Below, piece after piece: positions 16,379 to 24,981 of a stretch of DNA of 64,000 nt. Where the stretch lies: contig CAISYC010000060.1 of assembly GCA_903889565.1 (NCBI GenBank), forward strand, positions 1 through 64,000, read 5' to 3'. The DNA comes from an uncultured beta proteobacterium (GTDB lineage: Bacteria; Pseudomonadota; Gammaproteobacteria; Burkholderiales; SG8-41). The translations under genes and the position numbers were made by a program. Within the stretch, counting starts at the first letter, position 1, and every line of letters begins with the position of its first letter. Under the pieces are notes generated by a model that made no database searches, was not told the origin of the DNA, and saw only the letters and a program-made list of their open reading frames with translations.

Positions 16379-17287
16379 ATGACTGACAATCCCGCCACTG
16401 TCGCCGAACCGCCCGTCGTCGCGCCGCCCGATTTCCGTCCGCGCAAACCGAAGATTCAATTCCCGCCGCTCGCCTGTGACAGCCATGCCCACATCTGCGG
16501 ACCGATCGCGCGTTACCCCTACTATGCGCGCCGCATCTACACGCCATGCGACACCCTGCTGCCCGACTACGAGCACATGCTCGCAACCATCGGCTGCGAA
16601 CGCGCGGTGCTGGTGCAGGGCAGCATCTACAGTACTGACAACACGGTGCTGCTCGAAGCCTTGAAGGCCGGCCGCGGCCGTTATCGCGGGGTTGCCGTAG
16701 TCGCGCCCGGTGTTTCCGAACGCGAACTGCGCGCCTTGCATGACGCCGGCGTGCGCGGCATCCGCATGAACATTGTCGACACCAAAGACAACAAGGGCGT
16801 GCTGCCGATGGCGATGCTGCTGCCGCTGGCGGAAAAAATAAAACCCTTCGGCTGGCATGTCGAGTTTCTGCTGCATGTCGACGAGTTTCCGGATCTCGAC
16901 CGCACGCTGGAAAATTTTCCGGTCGAGGTCAGTTTCGGCCACCTGGGTTACATGCGCACCGACCGGCCGATGGAAACGCCGGGCTTTCAGGCGCTGCTGC
17001 GTCTGCTCAAAACCGGCAGGGCCTGGGTAAAACTTACCGCACCCTACCGCATCTCGCCGAACCCCATGCCTCACGCCGACGTCAACCCGTTCGCGCACGC
17101 GCTGGTCGCCGCCAACACCGACCGCGTCGTCTGGGGCAGCGACTGGGGTCACATCATGCTCAATTGGAAAATACCGATGCCCAACGACGGCGACATTGCC
17201 GATCTACTGGGCGCGTGGGTGCCCGATGAGGCAACGCGCAAGAGGATTCTGGTCGATAACCCGGCCAAACTATACGCATTCGACTAA
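16379..17287 (+). CDS. amidohydrolase-2 family protein, LigI-like lactonase
   Basis: A 302-residue TIM-barrel metal hydrolase close in pattern to 2-pyrone-4,6-dicarboxylate lactonase (LigI). Seen: the HxH motif in ACDSHAHICGP, the barrel strand motif HVDEFPDLD, FGHLGYM and the catalytic Asp in VVWGSDWGH, ending DNPAKLYAFD. It is cytoplasmic and 30-odd residues longer at the N-terminus than the catalytic core, with a proline-rich lead. A close paralogue lies at 29633. The true substrate could be any lactone or dicarboxylate related to that of LigI. Confidence 0.87.
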   Translation: MTDNPATVAEPPVVAPPDFRPRKPKIQFPPLACDSHAHICGPIARYPYYARRIYTPCDTLLPDYEHMLATIGCERAVLVQGSIYSTDNTVLLEALKAGRGRYRGVAVVAPGVSERELRALHDAGVRGIRMNIVDTKDNKGVLPMAMLLPLAEKIKPFGWHVEFLLHVDEFPDLDRTLENFPVEVSFGHLGYMRTDRPMETPGFQALLRLLKTGRAWVKLTAPYRISPNPMPHADVNPFAHALVAANTDRVVWGSDWGHIMLNWKIPMPNDGDIADLLGAWVPDEATRKRILVDNPAKLYAFD

Positions 17288-17302
17288 CCGGGCACCGCTC
17301 TT

Positions 17303-17359
17303 GTAGCGCAGGCGACCCGCCTGCATCGGTTTACCGAGCAGGCGGGGCGCCTGCGCTAC
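17303..17359. repeat. REP-like palindrome between convergent genes
   Basis: Arms 17303-17324 and 17338-17359 match in 21 of 22 positions as inverted repeats (GTAGCGCAGGCG core), with a 13-base loop. A half-unit with the same GGCGCAGGCG core occurs near 11563. It lies between two converging genes and may act as a terminator or mRNA-stabilising structure. Confidence 0.72.
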
Positions 17360-17376
17360 GGGAAACGCCTCCTGCC

Positions 17377-18132
17377 TTAACGAATGCCGTTGGCGTCGAA
17401 CAACGCCTTGCCCTCGGGTGACGCAAGAAATCTCAAGAACACTATCGCTGCATCGCGATTCACCGTCGCCGCCACCATCGCCGCCGCATACGCCGTGTAA
17501 TTCTGAATCTCTTCCGGCAACGGCCCGACCAGTTGCAACCCCTTGTCGCGATACAAAAGAATGTCGGTCACGCCGCCGAAGCCGAACTCGCGGCCCTGCC
17601 CCTTGATCAGGTGATTCATCACTGCAGTGCCGTCGTCGTAACGAATCAAACGCGCGCCCAGCTCGTCGTAAACGCCGAGCTTCTTCAGCATGGTCTCGAT
17701 GTAGACGCCGCTCGAAGCACGGTTGTAGACGACGCGTTCGGCGGCGAGCAACGAACGCTTCAATGCCTCCGCACTTGAGATGTCCGGCAGCGGCGCACCA
17801 TTCCGTACGACGACGCCTGCGCCGACGCGACCGGCCGCGACTTGCCCCTCGCCAACCAGTCTGCCGGCTTTGGTCAACGCGTCGATCACATCGAGCGGCG
17901 CCAGCAGCACGTCGGCAGCCTCGCCACCGGCGACGCGCCGGCGCAATTCAGAGGCGATCGCAAATTCTGTCGTGATTGTGTGACCGCCGGACTCGCGAAA
18001 CGCCGGCGCTGCCGCGATCAGTCCCGCCCGCATCGCACCGGCGCTCAACACCCGAAGTTCTGCCGCCGATGCCGCCGCGCAGGCGGACGCCAGCAGCACC
18101 GCACCGGCGACGATCCGGGCGGGGCGGCGCAT
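17377..18132 (-). CDS. ModA-like extracellular substrate-binding protein
   Basis: A 251-residue periplasmic binding protein of the molybdate-binding ModA-like class II fold. A signal peptide ends ASAAE, followed by LRVLSAGAMRAGL. Further features are ADVLLAPLDVIDAL, GRVGAGVVVRNGAPLPDI and the C-terminal FLRFLASPEGKALFDANGI typical of the family. It starts 5 bp after the end of the paralogue at 18138, so the two are co-transcribed. No ModB/ModC genes are adjacent, so this is an orphan pair, and molybdate is not assured as ligand. Confidence 0.85.
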   Translation of the reverse strand: MRRPARIVAGAVLLASACAAASAAELRVLSAGAMRAGLIAAAPAFRESGGHTITTEFAIASELRRRVAGGEAADVLLAPLDVIDALTKAGRLVGEGQVAAGRVGAGVVVRNGAPLPDISSAEALKRSLLAAERVVYNRASSGVYIETMLKKLGVYDELGARLIRYDDGTAVMNHLIKGQGREFGFGGVTDILLYRDKGLQLVGPLPEEIQNYTAYAAAMVAATVNRDAAIVFLRFLASPEGKALFDANGIR

Positions 18133-18137
18133 ATTGC

Positions 18138-18884
18138 CTACTCGACGCCGGCCACCGCGAACGCCGCCCTGGCGGCGGGGGTCGCCAGCAATCGCAAGGC
18201 CGCGCGCGCCGGCTCTGCCGCGGTCGCGCCCTGCATCAGCACCGCTTCATAGCTCGTGTAGTTCTGCGCATCGGGCGGCAGCGGCGCGATCATGGTCAGA
18301 CCCTTGGACGTATACATCCGGATTTCGGTGATCGCACCAAAACCGATTTCATTGCCCTTGCTCTTGATCACATGCTCCATCACCGAAGCACCGTCGGCAT
18401 AGCGCGTGGTTTTCGGCTTGATCTGATCGAGTATGCCCCAGCCGGCGAACAGCTTGTCGAGATAAATGCCGGTCGAAGCCGAGTTGTAGACCACCGAATC
18501 GGCGGCCAGCAGCGCCTGCTTCAAAGCCTCGACGGTAGCGACATTCGGCGCCGTCGCCCCGGTGCGCATGATGATGCCGGCGCCGACGCGGCCGACCGCG
18601 ACGCGCGTGTCCGCAACAACCTTGCCCTCTTTCACCGCCTGATCGATCACCGCCGGGGGTGAAATCAGGATGTCGTACACCTCGTTGCCGGCGATCCGCT
18701 TGGCGATCTGCGGCGCCGTATTGAACTGGGTGACGAGGTAATAGCCCGTTTCGCGTTTCACCAGCTCGGCGAAGGCGTGCACGCCGGGTTCGACCGCGCC
18801 CGCACTCAGCACGCGGATCTCGGCCGCCTGCGCGAACCCGGAAGCGGCCATCATCACCAACAGCATCTGCAATATTTTTTTCAT
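18138..18884 (-). CDS. ModA-like extracellular substrate-binding protein (paralogue)
   Basis: A 248-residue relative of the downstream gene. The ATG at 18884 follows GGAGGGCAA; the signal peptide MKKILQMLLVMMAASGFAQA precedes AEIRVLSAGAVEPGV. It shares YDILISPPAVIDQA, GRVGAGIIMRTGA and the C-terminal LRLLATPAARAAF pattern with its neighbour. The pair looks like a tandem duplication that has diverged. It comes 39 bp after the alpha/beta hydrolase gene on the same strand, and all three may form one transcript. Confidence 0.85.
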   Translation of the reverse strand: MKKILQMLLVMMAASGFAQAAEIRVLSAGAVEPGVHAFAELVKRETGYYLVTQFNTAPQIAKRIAGNEVYDILISPPAVIDQAVKEGKVVADTRVAVGRVGAGIIMRTGATAPNVATVEALKQALLAADSVVYNSASTGIYLDKLFAGWGILDQIKPKTTRYADGASVMEHVIKSKGNEIGFGAITEIRMYTSKGLTMIAPLPPDAQNYTSYEAVLMQGATAAEPARAALRLLATPAARAAFAVAGVE

Positions 18885-18923
18885 TTGCCCTCCGGTTGTT
18901 TTCCGCATGCTTTTGTTCGACGG

Positions 18924-19769
18924 CTATTGCTCATGGCAGGCAATGCCGTCGTGGCGCGCAATGAAGTGCAATACCATATCCGCGCAGGTTGCCGGCGCGA
19001 TGGTCTGCAGACTGTGCGCCTTGAGCGGAATGCGCACGATGTCTATATTCGGCACCTTGTTGCGCATCGTGTCGATGTGCTCTTCCTTGGTGATCACGCC
19101 CGACTGCGGATAAATTGCCAATACCGGTGCCTTGATCTTCGGCAGATAGGGCTCGGCGTCCACATTCGAGGTCCAGATGAAACTGGCGATCATCACGTTG
19201 ACGTCGGATCTGCCCATCTCGTCGAGCGTCCATGCCAGGAGGCGAGGGTCCGCATCGGCGGGATAACGGCGTCCGGCATTCGATGATTCGAGCCAGCCGC
19301 GCGATCCCATCTTCTGCAAGGCGGTCACGCGGTCGGGGTGCCCCGCCAGCGCGCTCTTCTTGTCTTCTTCCGTCATCGCCACCGGCGACGAAATCACCGT
19401 CAAGGTGCGCACGCGGTCCGGACATTCGGCCGCATAGGCCATGCCCAGCGTACCGGCCGAAGATTCGCCGCAGTAATGCGCCGATTCGATGCCGAGATGA
19501 TCGAACAGAGCGTTGAAGTCCTTTACATAGGCAGCGAGATTGAGCCCGCTCTTCAGATCGAAATCGGTCGATGACTGCCCGAAGCCGCGCAGATCGAGAC
19601 GCAGCACGCGATAGAAGCGCGCCAGATAGGGCACGCAGGCGCGCCAGAATTTGGTCGAGCGCGCGTAACCATGCTGCAGCAGGATGGTCGGCGCCTTCTT
19701 CCACGGGTCGGTGTAATCGTCGAGTTCGTAATACAGGCGCGGTTCGCCCGCACGTTCGAAATAGGGCAT
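18924..19769 (-). CDS. alpha/beta hydrolase
   Basis: A 281-residue alpha/beta-hydrolase-fold protein without a signal peptide. The oxyanion region is ILLQHGYARS, the strand before the elbow is LRLDLRGFGQS, and the nucleophile elbow reads YCGESSAG, with S103 as likely nucleophile. The elbow departs from GxSxG because Ala replaces the last Gly. The probable catalytic His lies in LKAHSLQTI near the C-terminus. A GGAGGAAACC ribosome site precedes the ATG. It could be an enol-lactone hydrolase or esterase. It is the first gene of a run with the two ModA-like proteins. Confidence 0.85.
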   Translation of the reverse strand: MPYFERAGEPRLYYELDDYTDPWKKAPTILLQHGYARSTKFWRACVPYLARFYRVLRLDLRGFGQSSTDFDLKSGLNLAAYVKDFNALFDHLGIESAHYCGESSAGTLGMAYAAECPDRVRTLTVISSPVAMTEEDKKSALAGHPDRVTALQKMGSRGWLESSNAGRRYPADADPRLLAWTLDEMGRSDVNVMIASFIWTSNVDAEPYLPKIKAPVLAIYPQSGVITKEEHIDTMRNKVPNIDIVRIPLKAHSLQTIAPATCADMVLHFIARHDGIACHEQ

Positions 19770-19935
19770 GGTTTCCTCCGGGTTCGCATTATCGCCTGTT
19801 GCCGATGTTCTGCAACAGGCGATCGATCGGGAATCCCTTCAGCGGGTTGTATTCCTACGAATTGCGGCCCGCCTGCGCATGCGGCCTTGCCATCGCGTGA
19901 CTGCTGGCCGAAACTTCGGGTCCGGAGGAAAAACC

Positions 19936-20901
19936 ATGGCCTTTACTGCTCGTATCGCGATTGCGTCCACCGCTGCTTGTTTATGCGCATCGGCCGCGGC
20001 ACAGCAATATCCCGCAAAACCGATCCGCATGGTCGTGCCCACCTCGCCCGGCGGCATCATCGACATCGTCTCGCGATTGCTCGCGCAGAAGCTGACCGAG
20101 GCGACCGGCCAGATCGTGGTGGTCGAAAACCGCGCCGGCGCCTCGAACAACATCGGCACCGAATACGTCGCGCGCGCGCCGGCCGACGGCTATACCGTGC
20201 TCTGCGCCACCCTGCCCCTCGTCGTCAACCCCGGCCTGTTCGAAAAACTGCCGTTCAACGTCGAGCGCGATTTCGCGCCGGTGTCGCTGGTGGTCGCCGC
20301 GCCTTATGTGCTGGTCGCGCATCCGTCGGTGCCGGCAAAGACCGTAAAAGAACTCGTCGCGCTGGCGAAAGCCCGCCCCGGCGCGCTCAGTTACTCGACC
20401 GGCGGCTCCGGCACCAATCTGCACATCGCTGCGGAATTGTTCGCTCTGCAGACCGGAATCAAGCTGCTGCACATTCCCTATAAAGGAGGCGGACCTGCGC
20501 TGGCCTCGGTGATCGCCGGCGAAACAAGTCTGAGCTTTCCATCGCTGAGCGCGGTGCTGCCCCAGGTCAATGCGGGCCGCCTGCGCGCGGTGGCAATCAC
20601 CAGCATCCGGCGCTCTGCACTGCTGCCGAAGGTGCCGACGATCGCGGAATCGGGTTACCCGGAATATGCGTTCACCAGCTGGGTCGGCGTACTGGTGCCG
20701 GCGGCGACTCCGGCCGCCATCGTCACCGCGCTCAACGCGCAGATCGTCAAGGCGATGCGCACTCCGGCGGTGATCGAACGCCTCGCCGCCGACGGCAATG
20801 AAGTCGTCGCCGGCACGCCGGAACAGTTTGCTGCGCTGATCAAGACCGAACTCGCGCGCTGGGCAATCGTGGTCAAGGCCAGCGGGATGAAGCCGGAGTA
20901 G
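19936..20901 (+). CDS. Bug/TctC-family tripartite tricarboxylate receptor
   Basis: A 321-residue receptor. The ATG at 19936 follows GGAGGAAAAACC and starts a signal peptide ending ASAAAQ, then QYPAKPIRMVVPTSPGG. Family blocks present: ENRAGASNNIGTEYVA, DGYTVLCATLPL, YSTGGSGTNLHIAAELF and HIPYKGGGPAL. It is divergent from the alpha/beta hydrolase gene, with 166 bp between their starts, and no partner gene follows on its strand. A dRS3-like repeat unit begins 17 bp after its stop. Confidence 0.93.
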   Translation: MAFTARIAIASTAACLCASAAAQQYPAKPIRMVVPTSPGGIIDIVSRLLAQKLTEATGQIVVVENRAGASNNIGTEYVARAPADGYTVLCATLPLVVNPGLFEKLPFNVERDFAPVSLVVAAPYVLVAHPSVPAKTVKELVALAKARPGALSYSTGGSGTNLHIAAELFALQTGIKLLHIPYKGGGPALASVIAGETSLSFPSLSAVLPQVNAGRLRAVAITSIRRSALLPKVPTIAESGYPEYAFTSWVGVLVPAATPAAIVTALNAQIVKAMRTPAVIERLAADGNEVVAGTPEQFAALIKTELARWAIVVKASGMKPE

Positions 20902-20918
20902 CCAGGATATATAAAGAT

Positions 20919-21001
20919 GTCATGCCCGCAAAGGCGGGCATCCGGAAATTTTGCCGGGACCTCAATATCCAATTGTGGCCCCCCGCCTGCGCGGGAGTGA
21001 C
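20919..21001. repeat. intergenic repeat unit (dRS3-like family)
   Basis: The unit begins GTCATGCCCGC, with a perfect inner palindrome ATGCCCGC-AAAG-GCGGGCAT (20922-20941, loop shared). It ends CCCGCCTGCGCGGGAGTGAC, whose reverse complement matches the left end at 10 of 12 positions. It belongs to the same family as the units at 13665 and 29532 and sits between convergent genes. Confidence 0.6.
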
Positions 21002-21021
21002 AATCATTTCCCGGTGGCGCG

Positions 21022-21924
21022 TTACCGCGTGCGCCGCCGCACTTCCTCGATGACGGCGCAATTGTCGAAATCGCCCTCACCGTTTTTGACATTACCCTCA
21101 AGCAGGTTCTCCACCACTTCCATCAGCGGCAGCGTCTGCCCGGCACGGTGGGCGTAATCAACCATCATCCTGACGTCTTTCAGATGCTGGACGATTTTGC
21201 CGTGCGGATGGAAGTCGCGGTTGACGTACTTCTCGCCCTTGACGTCCATGATCTGCGAATAGGCGGCCGAACCGCGCGCGACTTCGAGAAAGGCGCGCGG
21301 ATCGAGGCCCAGCCGCTCGGCGAACACGAGACCCTCGGCGAGCGCCGCGCGATTGAGCCCGAGAATCAGGTTGACCGCGAGCTTGGTCTTGGCGCCATTG
21401 CCCACCGCGCCGGTGAAATAGCGCTTGGGACAGATTGCATCGAGGATATCGGCGCAGGCTTCGAAGGCGCCGCGTTCGCCGCCGATCAGGCCGACGCCGT
21501 CGCCCTGAATGATTTGTTCGCTGGTGCCGGAGATCGGCACTTCGAGCAGCGTCACGCCCAGGGCGGCAATGCGCGCCGAGAGCGCCGCCACTTTGTCCGG
21601 ATCGCTGGTGGTCACATTCAAAACCGTGCGCGGCGCACCCGCCGCCGTTTCGACCACCCCCCCCTTGCTCTCGATAACATCGGCGAGCTGTTCGGTGTTG
21701 AACACCGCGCTGATGATGCGCGGGCAGCCGCGCGCAACGTCGGCCACACTAGTCACTGCCGTGCCGCCCATCGCGGCAAAGGCATCACGCCGCGCCGCAT
21801 CGATATCGAACCCGGTGACTTTGATGCCGGCGCCGATCAGGCGCCGCGCCAGTGCGGTGCCGACCAGACCAAGACCGATGAGGCCCGCATTCCCGTTATC
21901 ACCCACTTGAAAACTCGCTTTCAA
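21022..21924 (-). CDS. NAD(P)-dependent beta-hydroxyacid dehydrogenase (HIBADH family)
   Basis: A 300-residue cytoplasmic dehydrogenase of the 3-hydroxyisobutyrate/6-phosphogluconate family. The Rossmann motif is AGLIGLGLVGTALA; the substrate-binding motif appears as EVPISGTSE, and the catalytic lysine region is GNGAKTKLAVN. The residue after the second strand is Asp (GFDIDAARR), which favours NAD over NADP. It is divergent from the CMD gene, 64 bp apart, and resembles the second HIBADH-like gene at 22570. The substrate is probably a 3-hydroxy or 2-hydroxy-3-oxo acid. Confidence 0.88.
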   Translation of the reverse strand: MKASFQVGDNGNAGLIGLGLVGTALARRLIGAGIKVTGFDIDAARRDAFAAMGGTAVTSVADVARGCPRIISAVFNTEQLADVIESKGGVVETAAGAPRTVLNVTTSDPDKVAALSARIAALGVTLLEVPISGTSEQIIQGDGVGLIGGERGAFEACADILDAICPKRYFTGAVGNGAKTKLAVNLILGLNRAALAEGLVFAERLGLDPRAFLEVARGSAAYSQIMDVKGEKYVNRDFHPHGKIVQHLKDVRMMVDYAHRAGQTLPLMEVVENLLEGNVKNGEGDFDNCAVIEEVRRRTR

Positions 21925-21988
21925 AAATCGATGGCAGAATGCGGATTATAGCCGCGCCCCGTTACAACTCTCATTCACCGGAGGACAC

Positions 21989-22411
21989 TTGGCCACCCGC
22001 AAACCCGTTCGCAGCAAAGCCTTCAAGGCCGGACTCGCCACGCGCAAAAAAGTGCTGGGCGCCGATTACGTCGAGCGTTCGTTCCGCAACGCCGATCCGT
22101 TCAGCCGGCCGTTTCAGGATTACGCCACCGAATGCGCCTGGGGCACGGTGTGGACACGCCCCGGTCTGTCGCTGCGCGACCGCAGCCTCATCACGCTGGC
22201 GCAGGTGATCGCGCTCAACCGCCCGGCCGAAATCCGCGTGCATCTGCGCGGCGCCATCCGCAACGGCATCAGCAAAAAGGAATTGAGCGAGCTCTGCCTG
22301 CACTCGTTTCTGTACTGCGGCGGGCCGGCGGCGCTCGATGCATTTCACACCATCAGCGCGGCGCTGCCCGAGATCGAGAAGCTGGAGAAGGCGGCGAAGA
22401 AAAAGCGCTGA
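21989..22411 (+). CDS. carboxymuconolactone decarboxylase family protein, TTG start
   Basis: A 140-residue CMD/AhpD-superfamily protein resembling 4-carboxymuconolactone decarboxylase. Seen: VLGADYVERSFRNADPFSRP, the ECAWGTVW segment, LSLRDRSLITLAQVIAL, LRGAIRNGISKKEL and FLYCGGPAALDAF. There is no CxxC pair, so it is not the AhpD peroxidase type. The start is TTG at 21989, chosen because GGAGGACAC sits directly upstream and no ATG is available. It lies between two HIBADH-like genes on the opposite strand. A role in ring-cleavage product metabolism is inferred, not shown. Confidence 0.88.
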   Translation: MATRKPVRSKAFKAGLATRKKVLGADYVERSFRNADPFSRPFQDYATECAWGTVWTRPGLSLRDRSLITLAQVIALNRPAEIRVHLRGAIRNGISKKELSELCLHSFLYCGGPAALDAFHTISAALPEIEKLEKAAKKKR

Positions 22412-22420
22412 TGCTTTTTG

Positions 22421-22565
22421 GCCACGGAGGTCACCGGGAGCACAGAGCAAAACCAGATTTCATCCAACTGTTGCTTGCGAAGACCCGACCAACAAGGATC
22501 GCTCCAAACAGACACTTTCCGCCGCGCCGGATTTAACTCTGTGACCTCAGTGCGCACGGTGGCTT
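22421..22565. repeat. loose CACAGAG-type inverted repeat
   Basis: Left end GCCACGGAGGTCACCGGGAG and right end ending GTGCGCACGGTGGC are partial inverted complements and share the CACAGAG core with the unit at 12537. The stretch has no gene and separates the convergent CMD and HIBADH-like genes. Confidence 0.35.
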
Positions 22566-22569
22566 GATT

Positions 22570-23475
22570 TCAGCTTTTCCTTTTCCGGCCGCGTTTTGTC
22601 CCGCCCGCCATCGCGTCGAGCACTTCGCACACCGATGCGGTGTCGTGCTGACTCAGGCCCTGCGCCATCGCCGCATTGAAGATCGGCCCGCAGGCGGAAA
22701 ACAGCGGCGTCGGGCAATCGACCGCCCTGGCCATGTCGCCGATCACCTGCATGTCTTTCTGCCAGACTTCGACCTTCATGGTCGCCGGCAGGTACTTGCG
22801 GTCGACCATGAACTTGCCGCGCAGCTTGAACACGCCGTTGCCGATCACCGGGCTTGCCGCAAAAAGATCCCAGACCTGCTGCGCATCGAGACCCATCTTG
22901 CGCGCGAACGTCATCGTCTCACCGATCGCGACGTTGTAGATCGCCACCATGTGGTTGGCAATGAATTTCATGCGCATGCCGTTGCCGAAGACGCCGACAT
23001 AAGGCGCGTTTTTGGTGAACACGGCGAGCACATCCTTCGCCTTGCGCGCCGCCGCTTTGCCGCCGCTGACGAAGATGGTCCAGCCGCCCTCTTTCATGCG
23101 CACCGCAGTGCCGCTGATCGGGCAGTCGAGCGTCTGCATGCCCGCTTTCGCCAGCAGTTTGGCGGCGCGTTCCTTGTCGGCGATCGGCAGGGTGCTGGTT
23201 TCGATCACCAGCGGTTTGCCGGCCGGCTTCGCCGCCGCCACTTCGGCGCTGGCGGCATCAAGCGCGCGCACCGTCGCCAGCGACACGATCAAAACGTCGC
23301 AACCGCGCGCAACCGCGGCGCCTGAAGCGAGCACTTTGCCGCCGGCGCGCTTCAGGCGTTTGCAGGCCTCGGGCTTGAGGTCGAATCCGCACACCTTGTA
23401 ACCGGCGGCGAGCAGCGCCTCCGCCATCGCGCCGCCCATGATGCCCAGTCCGATCACGCCCACCGCCGGTTTCAT
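22570..23475 (-). CDS. NAD(P)-dependent beta-hydroxyacid dehydrogenase (HIBADH family), second copy
   Basis: A 301-residue paralogue type. The Rossmann motif is VGVIGLGIMGGAMAEALLAAG; other features are ETSTLPIADKERAA, DCPISGTAVRMKEGG and the catalytic lysine in GNGMRMKFIANHM. The C-terminus ends in a very basic tail GGTKRGRKRKS, unusual for the family. Its first four bases (ATGA) overlap the stop of the gene at 23472..23891, so it is translated as the second gene of a coupled pair. The substrate is unknown. Confidence 0.88.
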   Translation of the reverse strand: MKPAVGVIGLGIMGGAMAEALLAAGYKVCGFDLKPEACKRLKRAGGKVLASGAAVARGCDVLIVSLATVRALDAASAEVAAAKPAGKPLVIETSTLPIADKERAAKLLAKAGMQTLDCPISGTAVRMKEGGWTIFVSGGKAAARKAKDVLAVFTKNAPYVGVFGNGMRMKFIANHMVAIYNVAIGETMTFARKMGLDAQQVWDLFAASPVIGNGVFKLRGKFMVDRKYLPATMKVEVWQKDMQVIGDMARAVDCPTPLFSACGPIFNAAMAQGLSQHDTASVCEVLDAMAGGTKRGRKRKS

Positions 23476-23891
23476 TTCAGTTCGCCTCCGAGATCCGCCA
23501 CACTGCCCAGTTCGAGTTGTTCCGGCACCGCCGGCTTGTGCGCGCGCGCGAGTGCCAGCAGCGCGCGGCGCGCCGTATCCGAAACGCCGCCGCCGTGCTT
23601 GAGAAAATTGTCGACCGCGCGGTCGATCGGATATTCGATGCGCTCGAAGCCGCGCAGGCCGAAAAACTTGGTGTCCGGCAGCGAGCGCGTCGTCAGCTGA
23701 CCCTTTTTCATTTCGACGAAGGAAATGCGCGTCTTGCCGATCTTGACCACGATCGCGTGATGCGCGTTGTGGTCGCGGTAGACGCCGAGCAGCTTGTTGT
23801 TGTGCCGGATGTCCGTCTCGTCGAGCGGCAGATGCATCTGATCGGCCGGCGTACTGCGGCGTCGGACACGGCGTGGATTATTGTTTGGCAT
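23472..23891 (-). CDS. conserved hypothetical protein coupled to HIBADH gene
   Basis: A 139-residue basic protein that I do not recognise. The start at 23891 gives MPNNNPRRVRRRSTPADQ, a basic lead, then a compact beta-rich stretch (NKLLGVYRDHNAHHAIVVKI, ISFVEMKKGQLTTRSL) and a helical C-terminus. No signal peptide or membrane segment is present. The four-base ATGA overlap with the dehydrogenase gene is the only functional hint. Confidence 0.7.
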   Translation of the reverse strand: MPNNNPRRVRRRSTPADQMHLPLDETDIRHNNKLLGVYRDHNAHHAIVVKIGKTRISFVEMKKGQLTTRSLPDTKFFGLRGFERIEYPIDRAVDNFLKHGGGVSDTARRALLALARAHKPAVPEQLELGSVADLGGELK

Positions 23892-23976
23892 GGCTGAGTG
23901 AGGCGATTTTACACGCAGTCGCCGCGCTGCGCCGCCGCATGACAGCCTCAATCCGGCGGCGTTGCCGCCGGCCGGA

Positions 23977-24885
23977 TCAACGCACCACGTGCAACGCCTT
24001 GCGCTGGATCGAATCGATTTCGTCGGGATCGAACACACGCACCATCACGCGATTGCGGCCGGAGGATTTGACGCGCTGCATCACGTGTTCGCAGAATGAC
24101 ACCACGCGATCGACGCTCGCCGGCGCCGTCGGGAACACGCCGATGCCGATGCTGAAGGTGATCGGCCAGTCATGCTGCGTCATCGCCTTTTCGAGCTGGG
24201 TGCACAGCTTGCGCACGACCTGCGTCGCCTCGGCCTCGCCGCTGTGCGGAAACACCATCGCAAATTCGTCGCCGCCCAGACGCGCGACGACATCGGTTTC
24301 GCGCAGATTGGAGGTGATGACCTGACCGATCATGCTCAACACGCGGTCGCCCTCGCTGCGGCCGAGACCTTCGTTGATGACCTTGAAATAATCGCAATTC
24401 AGATAGGCCACGGCAAACGGGTCGTGGGTGCGCCGGTGGCGGGCAATCTCGATCGACACCTTCTCGTAAAAGCCGAGGCTGTTGGTGACGCCGGTGACAA
24501 AATCGATGCGTGCCGCGGCCTGCAGTCGTTCGTAATTGGCGCGCACCGTCGCCACCAGAAACACCGTCACCAGATAAGCGAACAGTCGATTGCCGTTGGC
24601 AACATAAAAATACACCGGCTCGGAAAAAGTGGTGCCGGTAGCAAGTCCAATCTCGATCTGCGAATAGGCCGACAGACTGGCGAACAGCGTGCCCCACCAG
24701 GGGCCGCAGAACCACGCTACCGCCAGCATTACCAGCATGTAGAGCGCGGTCAGCTGCAATTCATAAGAGGTCAGGTAGTCGGCAGTAACCACAATGGCCA
24801 GCGCAATGCATGCCAGCATCAGCACTGCCGCCTTGACCGGCAGCCAGCCGGCGATTTTCGCCCCCTGTGTACCGTCCGCAAACAT
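23977..24885 (-). CDS. membrane-bound diguanylate cyclase (GGDEF)
   Basis: A 302-residue inner-membrane protein with about four N-terminal transmembrane helices (about residues 17-115) and a C-terminal GGDEF domain that makes c-di-GMP from two GTP. The active-site loop is intact (ARLGGDEFAMVFP), and the inhibitory I-site RxxD is present five residues upstream (RETDVVARL). NCDYFKVINEGLG carries the metal Asp. The start at 24885 is preferred over 24930 because GGGACAATCG precedes it; this is uncertain. No sensory domain other than the membrane region is visible. Confidence 0.9.
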   Translation of the reverse strand: MFADGTQGAKIAGWLPVKAAVLMLACIALAIVVTADYLTSYELQLTALYMLVMLAVAWFCGPWWGTLFASLSAYSQIEIGLATGTTFSEPVYFYVANGNRLFAYLVTVFLVATVRANYERLQAAARIDFVTGVTNSLGFYEKVSIEIARHRRTHDPFAVAYLNCDYFKVINEGLGRSEGDRVLSMIGQVITSNLRETDVVARLGGDEFAMVFPHSGEAEATQVVRKLCTQLEKAMTQHDWPITFSIGIGVFPTAPASVDRVVSFCEHVMQRVKSSGRNRVMVRVFDPDEIDSIQRKALHVVR

Positions 24886-24981
24886 CGATTGTCCCAACTG
24901 GTTTACCTTACCGCGCCACCGGCGTTGCACGCGACGGCCGAATGATAGCCGGAATCGGCATAAATTGAATCAGCAATGTCG

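Noticed and set aside
11224-17359. possible CRISPR array from the repeated palindromes
   Set aside because: The repeats are isolated palindromes, not evenly spaced direct repeats with unique spacers; no cas genes are present.
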